A DNA stretch of 64,000 bases. Origin: Isoetes taiwanensis. Lineage: Eukaryota; Streptophyta; Lycopodiopsida; Isoetales; Isoetaceae. Position numbers and translations under genes: made by a program. The stretch covers positions 33,775,166 through 33,839,165 of the forward strand of contig JAJEKV010000003.1 of the NCBI GenBank assembly GCA_021234155.1, read 5' to 3'. The notes beneath the pieces are model-generated. The model was not told the DNA's origin. It ran no database searches and saw nothing but the letters and a program-made list of their open reading frames with translations. Positions 11,407 to 23,809 of the stretch are shown here, piece by piece (position 1 is the stretch's first letter; each line of letters opens with the position of its first letter).

Positions 11407-12817
11407 ATCTTAGAGTGATATGGTAGAACCAAGTAGCGATTCTGTGTGTGCATGGTTTATGTTGTAATGGCTCGAATGGTTGGACCTCGATTTGCTACGT
11501 GTGCAGTTCAAATCGCCATGATCCCATTTTATAAAGACAAAAAGCAACTTTCATTGATTGCAGTTAACCGGCAGACCTTTTGATCATAGCCGTCTGTTCC
11601 AGCCCTGTGATGGCGAAAAGCGGAGCTCTAGAGGATGATAATGCTGCTGAAAGAAAAAAACAGCATTGGGATGCTGATAAGCATTGCGAGATTCTGCTCG
11701 TAGATGGCTTCTGGATGCTGAGCTGATAATCTGGTCTCGGACGCTGATACTGATAATGTATTCCTCAGAATATTGAGCTTATTATTTACAAATGCAACAC
11801 GTAAAATCCGGGTGGGCCACTTTCTGCCCCCGTATCCACTCACGTGTCGACACGTGGCATCACATTCTTTTTCGGGAATGTAGAGTAAGGTTTTAGAATT
11901 TTTTGCAGAATATTTTTCGGAATGTAGGGTAAGGTTTTTTTTACTATCGATTTCTTACCACAAGTTTTTAAAATGAAGGGACTTGCAAGGAAGCCAGGAC
12001 CATCTCAACAAAAAAAGGCCATGCACTCTGTTTACAGAGCTAAAAGCATAAAAATGACAGCCTAAAGTTGAGATCCAGGCTTCCCATCCAAGATTGACAT
12101 CGAACATTTTCCGACGGTTCTCTAAACCGCTCGAAGATTGCCCTGCTTGGGCTAGTAGCTCGCTCTATTTATCCCCTTTGTTGATATTCATCACATTTCA
12201 AGTTCAACGCAAAATGAATAATGTAAGATCAAAGAGCTTTTACTTTTACAACCCTCAAAGACCGAGTCCTAAAGGGCTCGAAGAAAGAAACGAAACAGAG
12301 CTAAAAGCAAGTTTCCAGTTAAATATCATCTTACCTAGAAACAGAGGGACTCGCAAGAACAAGAACTAACCAAAAGTACTTCAAGATTACAAAAAGAAGC
12401 CGCTGAATGTCACAAGAAGGCTTTCTTAGCAATGTATAATAAACAAGAAGAAAAGAGGGAAAAAAAACACCACAAACTTCGCTGCAATAGCCGAAGGCTC
12501 TTGCAACCCAAGCACCTAAGGTCGCGACTCTCAAAAGCCGCTTCTGGATACACCCCTACGCCAAGAAAAACGAAGCAATGAGGCCCTAGCGCCATGGTCG
12601 GAGCTCGCCCGGGCCAAAAAGAGGAGGAGAGGGAAAAAAATGGACGTGGCGTAAAGTGGCCCGCCTGGATTTCACGTTATTGGGTTGGTTTACCAAAGAG
12701 CCTCCGCCTTAACGGCTGGCCGTGGCCCTTTTCCAAAACCTGAAAATGGTTCTCCCGCCATTCCCTATAATGAAAAACAGGGTCCCTCATCACGCTATTG
12801 TAGAAATGAATGATGTA
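11407..12817. other. Upstream region of the hydrolase gene and intergenic DNA
   Basis: No gene was recognised. A short tandem duplication lies at about 11868-11940, where TCGGAATGTAGGGTAAGGTT and a close variant recur. Open frames at 12331-12600 on the minus strand have no recognisable domain. Confidence 0.4.
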
Positions 12818-12818
12818 T

Positions 12819-12963
12819 GGGGGGATGCCCACAGTGTCACATTCCTCCGTGGGTGGTGACCCGCTCGCACCGGGAGCACTTCCGGTGTGGAACAGGGGCC
12901 AAGGCCGGGGAGCTGAGCGGGTCACCGGCCACACCGGAATGTGCGACAGGTGGGCATCCCCCC
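12819..12963. repeat. Long imperfect palindrome (hairpin-forming, about 145 bp)
   Basis: Outer arms GGGGGGATGCCCAC...TCACATTCC (12819-12846) and its near-perfect reverse complement (12936-12963) enclose inner arms GGTGACCCGCTC and GAGCGGGTCACC. Almost the whole segment can fold on itself and it is GC-rich against AT-rich surroundings. It could be a very small foldback MITE or a hairpin RNA locus; the sequence alone does not decide. Confidence 0.7.
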
Positions 12964-15149
12964 ACAACATGAAAATGGGGAGCAAATTTGCTTCTTCTTT
13001 GACTCTATTAATCTTGAATTGTCATCTGATCACTCCCTTTTCTTTACCTCGCATCATCAATCCATATTTTCAATCTAAACAAGCAAGACTCTTAATGTCA
13101 AATAGCATGTTAATATAAGTTCTTATATAGTATTGTTATCATACCTTCTTCGATTGCATAATGGTTCCAACCTTGTCAACAACTCGTTTATTTGAGTTGT
13201 ATCCCTCTTCTCAACACTATCTCCCTCTGAGGAATCCATAATTGAAAGAACAATTTCATCTATAGCTAATTCATTCTGAGTAAGTCTTGGCCCACCGATG
13301 TATAATTATGTCTAAATTAACTAAGTCCTTCATCACTTCACTCGGCTTCTGGATTCTGCTTTTCTATGGGATGTGTATATTTCCCAGTATGAACAACTAG
13401 TCTTGTTTCTGCAATTCTAATAGGCAAACAATAGTGCATAAATACCACAAAATGTGACACACAAGCTGGTGCCAAACGATAATATTCACCGCATAGAGAT
13501 CTATGGAATGAAGTAAGATTACCAATCTTGGGTCTCTTTTCAATGCACCTCTTCAATGTAACTCGTTGTAGTTGCTTTTGGTCAGTAAATCATCACAAGA
13601 CATGTTTATACATTGCAAATTATCACCACAATATGATAGCCTGACTATCCCAGTCATATTGCCGTGAATCCATACATGGGAATCAATTGAATCTTGCATA
13701 CCATCCATTGGTATTTTACTCATGGACTGGCATGGCTGCTCAAGAACAATTTTTTCTATCATAATATTGTGGAAAACATTCTATCTACTTTTTCCAGTTT
13801 TCTATTTGCTATTTATGGGATATGATATCATCTTTATGTAGGTAGAAGTGCATTGGGACGCACTTGCTCCATTAGAAGATTAGGGTGAATCAAGAACAAC
13901 TAGGTAGAAAGGAGATTTGCCTTCAGCATTGATTCCACATGCACCTCTATTACTGATCCATTGTTCCATTAGCCTTAAAAACTCTAAGTCTAGAAGCACT
14001 AAACAATTCAGCAATCACAGTGCTAGCTATAGTAGAACTTTGAATCATACATAAATTGCTACGAAGTAGATTGAAAGTTCTAGTCAGATCTATTGAATTA
14101 ACATCATATACTCCATGTTGGAAGGGAAGCAACAATATTTGTTGTAGACTAGAGTCTTTCACTGTGACGGTCCTTCACCCGACACCGATTAATACTTAGA
14201 TACATAACACAAATATTACAATGATTTATTTGCAGGGGGCGGCACTGCTAATTCAGAACTGACATAATATATTTGTTGGTATGCTAGAGCAGCCGATTCA
14301 TCCCTGTGTTGCTATGTAGGAGCAACAGAAAGTGAATCCACAGAGAAGGACAAGCCTGATTCATCTATGGGCGGTCGATTCAACTTCCCAAGGGTGAAAC
14401 AAAATCGGATTCACATCCGCAGATTTCGCAGCAGAGTTTGGGCTGTTGTAACGAACTCAGAGGTATAGATTATTATCAAGAGCATGTTCTTTAACTATTA
14501 CAGAGCAATTCCTTCCTCTTCTTTTAAACTTTCTACTAGACTAGAAGCATTACTTCTTTTTAAGCATAGAATTAGTACTCTAAATTGCTTTTTCAAATCC
14601 CTAATTATCCCTCATCTCCTCTGTTGGATCCTCTCTCCTCTAGCTTCTACGTTTCTGCCCTCTAACTACTTGCATTTGTCTCCTCTTTGCCACGTCATCC
14701 TTTTTTGCCACATCAATATATCCCCTCTCTTATATTTTTATTGAAGTTAGGTACAAATTTTATTATATCACATTCACTGTGAGGTACGATGCCATGCCAT
14801 GTGAACAATGAAAATTGTATTCCTAATACACTCGAACTCAACGACTAATTAGACATTTATGATTGCACCATTAATGAGTGCACCGCTTGCAGTCAAATTA
14901 TCAACGGCTAGTGTATAGCCTTAATTGCTAGTGCATGGCATAACAATAAACCAATAGTGCTTTACTCGAACTAACCAAAAAATAATGTTTTTTTATATTC
15001 TCACCTAAATCTCAAAAAATGGTTATTTCCATTAAAACGTGAAACAGTAGCTTGCTTATCTTGCACAGTAAAGCTTAAACCCGATGATGTGCTCTTCGAT
15101 TGATCCATCAATATTAGGTTCGTATTTCATATTTTCGTTGCGTAGTTAA
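12964..15149. other. Intergenic; weak minus-strand coding remnants at 13338-14162
   Basis: Three minus-strand open frames in a row (13950-14162, 13553-13762, 13338-13556) have protein-like composition, for example LQCINMSCDDLLTKSNYNEL followed in the next frame by RPKIGNLTSFHRSL. They could be pieces of one broken gene, but I do not recognise it. The remainder to 15149 shows nothing. Confidence 0.3.
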
Positions 15150-15520
15150 TGTCCATCATTTTTTCTTGAACGGTGTCGTTCAAAGTTCTTTGTTATAGAT
15201 TTCAAACTTCAAATTCTTAAAACATGATTTTATTTTCAAATCCATCCAACATTTTTTCTTGAACGGTGACGTTTAAAGTTTTTTATTTTAGATTTCAAAC
15301 TTAAATTTTGAAAACAGGGTTTTATTTTCAAATCCATCCATCATTTTTTCTTAAATGGCGCCATTTAAGATTTATTGCTTTAGATTTCAAACTTCAAATT
15401 CTTAAAACTTGATTTGAATTTCAAATCACCCATCATTTTTTCTTGAACGATGTCATTCAAGATTTTCTGCTTTAGATTTCAAACTTCAAATTAAAACCTG
15501 ATTTTAATTTGATCACAACA
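15150..15520. repeat. Tandem array, about 4 copies of a 98-bp unit
   Basis: Each unit has CATTTTTTCTTGAACGGTG, a short inverted repeat of the TTGAACG...CGTTCAA kind, then TTTAGATTTCAAACTTCAAA and an A/T-rich tail with TTTCAAATCCATCC. Copies start at about 15155, 15250, 15340 and 15430. Two or three weaker copies continue to about 15890. The unit is non-coding. Confidence 0.75.
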
Positions 15521-17525
15521 CCTGAACAGTACTGCTCATGCTTTGAAGCTCCAAACCTTATAGCTAATCCAAAAACTGATGATTCAAGTTCTTTGGTTCC
15601 TTTATTTCTTAAACAGTGACGTTCGATTTTTCATGCTAGAGATCTTAAACCATGATTCTATTTTGTAATCAATCACTATTCCGTTTTGCATCTTTAGCAC
15701 CTAAAGCTTTCATATTCTCAGAGCAATTGAAACTGAATTTCACATAGTTAATCTCCATTACGTTTTCTTGAACAATGCTATTCAAGATTTCTTGGTTTAG
15801 ATTTTGGGTTGTAGTAAGTATTCCTTAGATTTTCTACTTTAGATCTCATGATTTAGTAAGCATTTCTTACTTTTACTACAAATATGAACACTTGAAATCT
15901 CTTATTGGTGCTTTTGATACATTGATGCTTTCAATTTTTGTAGCAATGATCCCTCTACTTTGTTAAAAGAAAGAACAATATGACGCGTGTACAAGAACCA
16001 AGGGGCGTGAACCAGGCAGCTTAAAGGAGCAACATGGAAAACCAGCAAAAATAAAAACCGAAGAACAAAGGAAGGCAAATGACCATAAGAAAAAGGCCAA
16101 GGAATAAATTTGTAGGGGAAATGGAGACCCGGTATCCCCCGCCAAGAGGGGAACAAAGGAAACCAATTGCCAATATCCCTCAAAAGTCTGAACCCGACAC
16201 AGGCGGAAGCGGTTGTGATCGGTTGTGATCTTGCAGCCACGGATCGATGGAGCAAAGATATTATTTATAGGCACAAAATCAAATTGAATATATAAGCACA
16301 AACAATGCAAAAACCGCGCTTACCTCTTTGGATCACAAGAATCGAAATGAAGAAAATGATTATATCTTCCCCGCCTAAGCCGAACCGGCCGCATTACGAG
16401 GTTTTTGACCTATATGATCCTTGAACTAAGTAATCTCCAATCAAACCGCATCCTGCGCTTACAAATCAATCCGACTTCCAGCACGGTGTGAGGAAAAGCC
16501 ATCAAGTCGAGCCCCTGACGTCGCCATGTCAAAATCAATTCAATGTCGAACTTCAGACCCTGCAGAAACTAAAAGCAAATAAAAGATATACAAGAGTTTG
16601 ACAAGCAAATCTGATTAATAAGCCCACTGTATCCCGACCAGTAGAAGAACGCATCGATCCAACAAAGAGTCGTCCCTGGAATTTCTGGCAACTCAGAAGA
16701 ACCAGTTCCATGGAGATCACAGACAGATAAGGGAAAAGCGTGATCTATGTTCTTGCCTTATAACCCACCAACAAGATCACTCACTCCGAGAAAAGCGATC
16801 TTACTCTATGAAGCACGCCCAGATCTTATAACTATAAAAAAGCTGACAAAATAGGAAGAATCGAGGTTTTGATCCCACGGTGGGATCCCCGTGATCCGCA
16901 AAGAGACTACGATTAGCATTAAAACTCCGGTACTAATAAGGCCAAGAATACCACACTAAACCGCTGTGGTCGCCTTAGCATAGCGCAGCATCGTAAAAAC
17001 TCCATCCGTCTCTCCCCGAGCTCAACAAGGTACTAGATTGGGATTGTTGGCAAGAAAAAGCTTTGTCCGTGGCATGCAAAATTTAACCCCGCCATCCGGA
17101 AGACTCCTAAGCGACCATAACAGCCATGCCGCGCCCCCAAACATCCCGCAATAAATCTCCGAACACTTCATCCACAAGGATCAACGATGGTATGGAACCG
17201 TGCTCAACTCCACGCCGCGAGCCCAAACCCGATCCGCATTAAAGGGGAAATTCACCGAGAAAAGGAGGTTCTACTCGACAAAAGAAAGGGGAAACTATCG
17301 GATCCAAAAAGCTAAACAAATGATTAGATAGAAGTAATGCTTGATTGGATAGAAGCAAAGCTGCAGATTCAATCTGGTGGAGAAGTGAACTAGCTCAAGA
17401 GAACGCCGATGAATGAACACGGAAGAAGAGGCAGAATAAATAGGAGATGTGAGGTGAGGCGTCCCCATCCAAGGAATGTCTTATACATTCAAGGAGTTAG
17501 TCATAAAGATTGAAAATGTTTTTAA
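15521..17525. other. Unassigned stretch, flank of the mobile-element complex
   Basis: Degenerate extensions of the 98-bp repeat reach about 15890. From about 16200 the base composition is more GC-rich and resembles the element complex to the right, but no coding frame or repeat ends were recognised. A 12-bp unit CGGTTGTGATCG is doubled at about 16209-16230. Confidence 0.35.
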
Positions 17526-19011
17526 TTCTATTCTTGAAATTTCTTCAAATAGTCGGGGTTGTCCTCCAAAAATTTCTTGACTTGGGCTGTGCCGATTATT
17601 CGCCCTAGGTTCCTGAGGATATTTGTGGCCGTGCCTCCTTGAAGTGCGGTCACCAAGTCCTCGATCCTCCTATCCGAAGTATATGTCGTCACATCGCCAA
17701 CCCGCCTGCCGTCAGGGGACTAGCGGTCGAAGATACTTAATGCTATCTTTCTCTTGATAAGGACGACATGGTCGATGTTTGGGGCATCCGAGCATGACTT
17801 CCGAATCCTGAGAGGGCGATAAGCATGAATACTCCTTCTTCACCTCGTGGGCTGAATTGGCGGTGTATAACCGCTATATTTCCATCTAGGAGTAATGGGA
17901 GGTAGAACCTAAGGGTTTTATCATGCCCTGCTTCTTCACCAGATCTGAAAGCTGCCTATGTCTTCCGAAAGTAACCAACCGCACCTCCTCCATTTCTCTG
18001 AAGTCTCGGTACACTGATTTGCTCAGGTTGATGGTGCCTTCATGCTGCCCTGGTGCCGATGCCGATGTGCTAGGTAAGAGTGCTGATGTTGACTTTCCCC
18101 TGATGCCCATGCGCTCTTGGATTGCCGTGAACTTCTTCTCGGCATTCCCTGCCATCATCCGCCCCGATCCGGGAGTAAGCCTCAATGTCCCATGATGTCT
18201 CGCTACGGTATGTCCCGACTTCCCCTTATCCGAGGGGAAAGTCTTGAGTTTCTCGATCGATGAAGTCGTCGAGATCTGGTTGTTGCCGTAGGAGATACAG
18301 AATTTCAACTACTTTGTAGCCCCTGTCTCGGCACTCTAGGAGATTTTTAATATCATGGAGGCTTAAGTATGCCTCTCCTTCTATAAACACTGGGGTCAAG
18401 CTTGTAATTCCTTGCCCGAGTGGTGGGGCTCTTCTTGTTGCTCCGAGTCCTTCTTCAAAACTTTTGAGCTGCTGGCTCAGTTTCTTTGCCTCTCTCTGCT
18501 AGGTCGATGTCCTCTCGAATCCGACCCCGTGTCCTTCTTCTTCTTCCCTCCTCCTCGTAATCAAGGCATCTGCTCCTCTTCTTTGAGTGCCATGGCCATG
18601 GGTTCAACTTCTAAGGGGCACCGGGGTTCTTCTATCCGGGTTTGGCCTCTCAGATAGGTAAATAGCTCTTCTGCAGATAAGAAAAGTACCTCTTCCTATT
18701 GACAGAGATAGACATATAATTGGGTAGGCTTAACCGCTTTGTTCTCCCTAGGTACTTATCTATGTTTGGGATGTCTGCGGGGCTGACTTAAAAGGCCATC
18801 TTTGGGGCAAAATGTCCTATGCAAGGTGGGAGCTCTACCAAAGACGGTCCTATCCCCGGCATGGAACTCGTACATAATGTCTTGGTAAAAGGGTGGCATT
18901 GATGGTGGTTTCCACATCAAGCTCCTTCCAAGACAAATAAGACGGGAGTTGATGTCCTCGGCCACATGAGGAGTCGTGGCTGTACCATCGCCTAAATGCA
19001 GGGGTTGCCAT
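17526..19011 (-). pseudogene. Decayed minus-strand gene in the element complex, product unknown
   Basis: An ATG in good context (AACCATGGC) at 19011 opens a frame MATPAFRRWYSHDSS that soon meets stops; the neighbouring frame then carries YEFHAGDRTVFGRAPTLHRT. Further on, 17886-18308 encodes an open segment of 140 codons (from MKFCISYGNN to GSTSHYS), and about 17530-17700 encodes RIEDLVTALQGGTATNILRN and ends KKFLEDNPDYLKKFQE before a TAG. These look like pieces of one long protein broken by frameshifts and stops. I recognise no domain. A CTATAAGTAG box lies at 19104-19113 and a hairpin array lies upstream, the same order as in the H3-like gene at 27896. Confidence 0.5.
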
Positions 19012-19103
19012 GGTTTACGAGCAGCTGGGGATATCAAATATATAGGCAAGCGCCTTAGGGGTCTGGAAAATCGGCTTGGAGTGAGGAGCAAAGGTGTAGG
19101 ATG

Positions 19104-19133
19104 CTACTTATAGGCAAAAACCCTAATTTTGGG
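19104..19133 (-). promoter_or_regulatory. Putative core promoter of the 19011 gene
   Basis: On the minus strand an AAAATTAGGGTTTTTG segment (a telo-box-like AAACCCTAA in reverse) is followed by CTATAAGTAG about 95 bases before the ATG at 19011. A matching pair occurs ahead of the H3-like gene at about 27978-27999. Function is inferred from motif and position. Confidence 0.45.
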
Positions 19134-19285
19134 AAATTTTTGGGTAAGGGAAAATCTAGGATTCTAAGGTATTGCTAAGTAAAAGACAAGCTAATCATGC
19201 CAAGGGTTACATTCTAAGGATCCTATTGCAACAAATTTCATCTGATTTGGAGAAAGTATGGACAAGTTAGGGCAATTTTAGTGTG

Positions 19286-19767
19286 ACCACTCATACAGTA
19301 AGCCAGGGTCAAATCGGTTTGCAAACGGATTTGGTCTGGGCGCACTATGTGAGGGGTGCGGTCTTGTTTGGGTCAAAGATGATGCCAAACATGGAAACTA
19401 AGGATAGAATCCTGTATATTTCGTCGAGATAGGTCGGATTGAGCCCTTACTTGCCTCATTTGGACAAGTTTTGGCCTAGTTTTGGGGTCGACCACTCACA
19501 CAGTGCGCCAGGGTCAAATCGGTTTGCAAACGGATTTGGTCTGGGCGCACTCTGTGAGAAGTGGGACTCCATTTGGGTTTGGATTGGCCAATTTCTATAA
19601 ACTAGGGGTCGAATCCTACTAATTAAGGTGAGCTGAGTCGAATGATATACTTACTTTCTGCTTTTGGACAACTTTTGGCATCAAACCATGCTCGACCACT
19701 CACACAGTGCGCCAGGGTCAAATCGGTTCCCAAACGGATTTGGTCTAGGCGCACTCTGTGAGCGGTG
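19286..19767. repeat. Left hairpin array: three 74-bp imperfect inverted repeats, 200-bp spacing
   Basis: Units at 19286-19359, 19491-19564 and 19694-19767 each run from CCACTCACACAGTGCGCCAG through TCAAATCGGTTTGCAAACGG to CTGGGCGCACTCTGTGAG. The outer arms are reverse complements of each other and the centre is itself palindromic, so each unit can fold as a hairpin. The unit starts are about 204 bases apart, with unrelated or diverged sequence between. Two more units with the same orientation lie at 28105-28178 and 28320-28393. Confidence 0.85.
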
Positions 19768-19804
19768 CCTTTTTTGGCTCCCGAAATCGGGGTCTCGCGC
19801 GGAC

Positions 19805-20295
19805 CAAAATCGCTTAAGCGATTTTTCAAATTTGCGAAAATCGCTTAAGCGATTTTCAAAAGGGGAAAGTGAAAATCGCTTAAGCGATAGTGAAAATCGC
19901 TTAAGCGATTTTCGCTCGGGGTGGAAAAAATGGGATCACTGGCCGGTGGTTTTTTTAAAAAAAAAGGCGATTTTCTGTTTGTCCGGTCGTCGCCGCCGAC
20001 TGCGATCACTTGCCGGTGACTTTTAAAAAAATTGAAAATCGCTTAGCGATTTTCAAAAGTCGGCGTCTGTCGTGTAGACCCGCCAAAAAAAAAAAAAAAA
20101 AAAAATGATGAAAATCGCTTAAGCGATTTTTATATCATAATCAATAAATACGCCGGTCGAGAAAAAAAAAAAAAACTAAAAAATCGCTGATTTAAAAAAA
20201 AAAAAAAAAAATCGCGCGTGGCGATTTTCCATTCAATATAAAAAGAGGCACAACGGGTCTACCATATCGTCTCAAAGGAGCGCTTAAGCGATCCG
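19805..20295. repeat. Left terminal array of AATCGCTTAAGCGATT palindromes
   Basis: Copies of GAAAATCGCTTAAGCGATTT or close variants occur at about 19809, 19838, 19872, 19893, 20034 (one base short), 20110 and 20280. They are mixed with poly-A/T runs and GC-rich patches. The core is a perfect palindrome. A matching array lies at the other end of the element. Confidence 0.85.
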
Positions 20296-20359
20296 CCTTC
20301 ATCAATTCCCGAGTTCTTACGCTTCGGCATAGTGCGGCTTGTTTGATAGGATTTGTTAG

Positions 20360-23300
20360 AATGTCGGATTCCGTTTATGAGGATGAGGGGCTCTATGGCG
20401 AGCTTTGGATGATGGCAATAGCGACTCTCGGGAGGATTCATCCGACCAATCGATGTCGGATAGCTCTACATTGTCCGCTTGCCCGAAGTGCTAGTCGTGG
20501 GCCCGGTGGTTCCAATGTCGTCTGCAGAGGTGGTTCACATGTATCCCGATCCGCAACCGGCTTAGCAAGTGAAATCGGGCCCGGTGGAGTTCGTGGTCCA
20601 TGGGTATGTTTCTTGAAAGAGACATATGATCTTATGATTGCTTCCATCAACGAGGTAGGCCTCCGTGATCCTTGCGACATCGGGATCGCACCGTTTTTCC
20701 TCCCCTTCCACGGAGACCGGGCATGTTGTTTCCGAGTGGCATAGATATGAGGGACGGTGGGAGCAATACCGTGAGGGGCTATACGTACGCGTCGTCGGCC
20801 ATGTTTCCTATTTGCATAAAGGTGGGATTGCATCCACATAAGTGTGTGCCTTGGGTGGAGGATTGAACAATCTAGTGGCGCAAAGGCCATTTGCCAATGG
20901 CGACACTTGTCGAAGACGCAAACCCCGCGTAAATAAGATCACAAGGGAGACGTGATACGAGGCACCCGATCCCGCCGAATACGCGGACTCGCTCGAAGCG
21001 TGTGCATTGCAAGGTTCGCGATGTACATGAAGGATAATGACTTCCCCTCAACATGAGACCAGTTAATCGCCCCGCATTGACATCGAGTGGAGAGGTGCGC
21101 AGACCGGTGACCCTGCCTTGTGCACATCCACACGCCGCCATCGACCGGGGTGGTGGCCCAAGCAGATGAGGGTGGACGATTTTGCCCGCCAAATGGAGGA
21201 ACCCCAGCGCAGCTCCACAACTTCCGCGTGCGTAAAGCGAGGAGTCACGCACGTATCGCGACATATAGGCTTCGCACAAAAGACGCAATGTAATGGTCAT
21301 GCTGAGGACAAGGCGCTGACCGATATTTGCGCCGCCCTCATCATCTCTCGGGCACGCATCCATTCGCCGTTCGAGGTATGGTCTCTACCGCTTCACCCCA
21401 ATCCCGATAGAAAGAGCCAGGGCAGCTTAATGAGAAATGTGAACAAAGACAAAGGTCGTGTGGGACATGGCGGTAAGGCGTTGGGTCCCATGCTCGTGGA
21501 GGAGACCACCGGCAATGAAAGGCCACATATCGGTTTGACATGAGCCAGGAGGATGTGTGGCGTCTCGCAACAAGTATCGAATGTTTGGTGAGCGAATGTC
21601 ATGTCTAATTATGCTTTGTAAATGTCTCAAGACTCACTTGCCTTGGCTCGAACCCAAAATGTTTCAGCGGTGGCGCAATGGCCGATCGGGACAGCCTTTG
21701 AGGAGAACATAGAGGCCCGGGCACATGCGAGAAAGGTCCTCTACCACCAGCCATTCGCCTCACGCCATCCCGAACGCCGCCCATGGATCCTAGTTCTACA
21801 AGATGACAATATCGTAGGGCGCTTATACAATCAAAACAAAAACTTCGGGATGGGCTCTAGATTCGACATTTGGCACCAACATGTGGCGGATACCACTTCT
21901 GTTTCCGTGGTTCCAGTTGCATGCGGGGTTGGGTATCCATCTTCTACATGTTGTGTACACATAAGAAGGGGTCGCAGCAGACAAAGAATGCATTACTGGC
22001 CAGCGCTTATAATCGGTGTTTGAACGGATGGGGCATGTAAGGCCAAGGTCCATCACCATTGACATGGACGGAGAGGAGAGAGTGGCCATAGAAGAGGCGT
22101 TGCCAACGACCCATATCTTGTTTCAACGAGCGGCGGCGGGTAAAGAACTTTGCTTGTCACTATTTGCGTTTTTCTTAGATGTAACTCCTGTCGTGCGATA
22201 GCGGGTCGTATCATATCTTGTTGGTTCCATTGCGCGGTAGCATGGCGTGACAACCTCATGCCGAGGATACAAGATCCGCTCATACGCCAAGATGTCCGGC
22301 AAAGGCTTTCTAATCTCATCTTTGGAGCCCGACCACGGAGCGGTATGAGCACTTGGAAAATCACCCTCTACAATGCCTATGGTAACAGTCCGAGATCTTC
22401 GGTAAGTGTCTTTTTGTCGAGCTTTTGACTAGAAATATCGTTTAAGTAGCTGGCGTGCAACAATACACCCGCACCCCTGTATCTTGCCCACAACCGGTTG
22501 TGGGGAGGCGTGGGGAAGGGAAATGGCAAATGACACGAGAGAGGTTGTGGCCCCATGGATACATGGACACTACCAACTACGTGGAGGCCCATTGGAGGGT
22601 GTTGAAGGTGCAGACTTTGGGTTGCAAGGTTAACCCGTGGATGTACACTCTAATTTGTTCGCTAGTAGGATATCCAACTGGTGAGGAGCCCCCAGGAGGG
22701 ACAATTTTGACGCGTGCGAGCGTTGGAGCCTAGGTATGTCCCTAGCAAAGCACATCCTTAAGAATGATCCTCCATTCTAATCACGTTCCCTTCCCTTTGC
22801 TTCACCGACTTTGGCGGTGATACCCGCGATCCTATCGCGAAACGACGGCAAAAGTCGCAAGATCTGTTGCAACGGTTTGAAGGAGATGCAAGCACAATCA
22901 CGATGGTGGACGACGAGGCCATTGAACTGTCCCATCGCGATCCGGGGCGGATGATGGGGTCCGCTTATACGGTTTTGATGATGCAACACTATTGCACTTG
23001 TCCCTACCGATGTCCCAAAGTGTGCAAGCACCTCATAGCGGGAGATATGTTTCTCTCTAGGTACTGTCCCCACCTCTTCGGCTATACTCGGACGGGGAAG
23101 CGGAGGTCCAGCCCATCGGCGACCACCGGCACCAGCAGTTTGACGAAGACACGCTGAGATTGGTGGTTAGTCGCTGGTTGCGGCAATGGGCGGGAAATGC
23201 AATCTTCGCGTATCGGAGGTAATGAACCAAGAACACATAGACGAGGGAAGACGGGCTCCATTGCTAAGAGGTGCGACGTCGCTAAGGCGTTCCGCATGGG

Positions 23301-23390
23301 CGTGAATCAAACGCCCCATTGCGAGGGGCTATGCAGCTCAAGGGGAGCACGTGATAACTTTTTCAACGCCATGTCGTGGTAGCCTCAGGT
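20360..23390 (+). pseudogene. MULE transposase with SWIM zinc finger, decayed
   Basis: Three family signatures survive in plus-strand frames. Around 22040-22110, RPRSITIDMDGEERVAIEEA then LPTTHIL matches the MULE DDE region (KPRAIITDxxxAIxxA...FPxTxHxLC). Around 22555-22675, MDTTNYVEAHWRVLKVQTLG matches the TNNxxEsxHxxLK segment. Around 22900-23065, YCTCPYRCPKVCKHLIAGDM has the CxC...CxH arrangement of a SWIM zinc finger. Many stops and frameshifts separate these, and the N-terminal part (20360-21600) is hardly readable. The active protein would cut and rejoin element ends in the nucleus; this copy cannot. Confidence 0.75.
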
Positions 23391-23554
23391 AACGAAAACC
23401 CGCCCGCAGCCACGTGGGGAGGAGGGGTCGACCCTCGCGTCGCCTCCATTTGACTAATCACCGGTTTGCAATGTTTGTAGTGTTTGGCAATGCATTTAAA
23501 TCAGAAATGACATGGCATGCTTGGTAATGATGTGGATGGTACATGGCATCTTTT

Positions 23555-23711
23555 GATGATGACATGTCACCATGGAATGATGACATGTCACTATGGAATG
23601 GTCACATGTCACCATGTCACCATGGAATGATGACATGTCACCATGGAATGATCACATGTCACCATGTCACCATGGAATGATGACATGGCACCATGGAATG
23701 ATGACATGGCG
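23555..23711. repeat. Minisatellite, about 7-8 copies of a 20-bp unit
   Basis: Units of the type ATGATGACATGTCACCATGG follow one another with small changes (GTCACATGTCACC, GACATGGCACC). It lies between the convergent genes of the MULE and is not coding. Confidence 0.85.
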
Positions 23712-23809
23712 CCACATCTTGGACACTTTATTTCTCCTTGCTTGCTTAACTTTTAGAGAGAGAAGATAATCCTAGACCATAGAAATCCTAGACATTTAAA
23801 TCAATTCAT

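Noticed and set aside
11289-11453. Start of the hydrolase at 11453 (MHTQNRYLV...)
   Set aside because: This frame does not connect to exon 2 in phase; the frame from 11406 does and gives a transit-peptide-like sequence.
20438-20890. 150-codon minus-strand ORF
   Set aside because: It lies opposite the transposase relic, in GC-rich DNA where stops are rare, and has no recognisable domain.
23555-23711. CRISPR-like array
   Set aside because: It is a head-to-tail minisatellite without unique spacers, in a plant genome.
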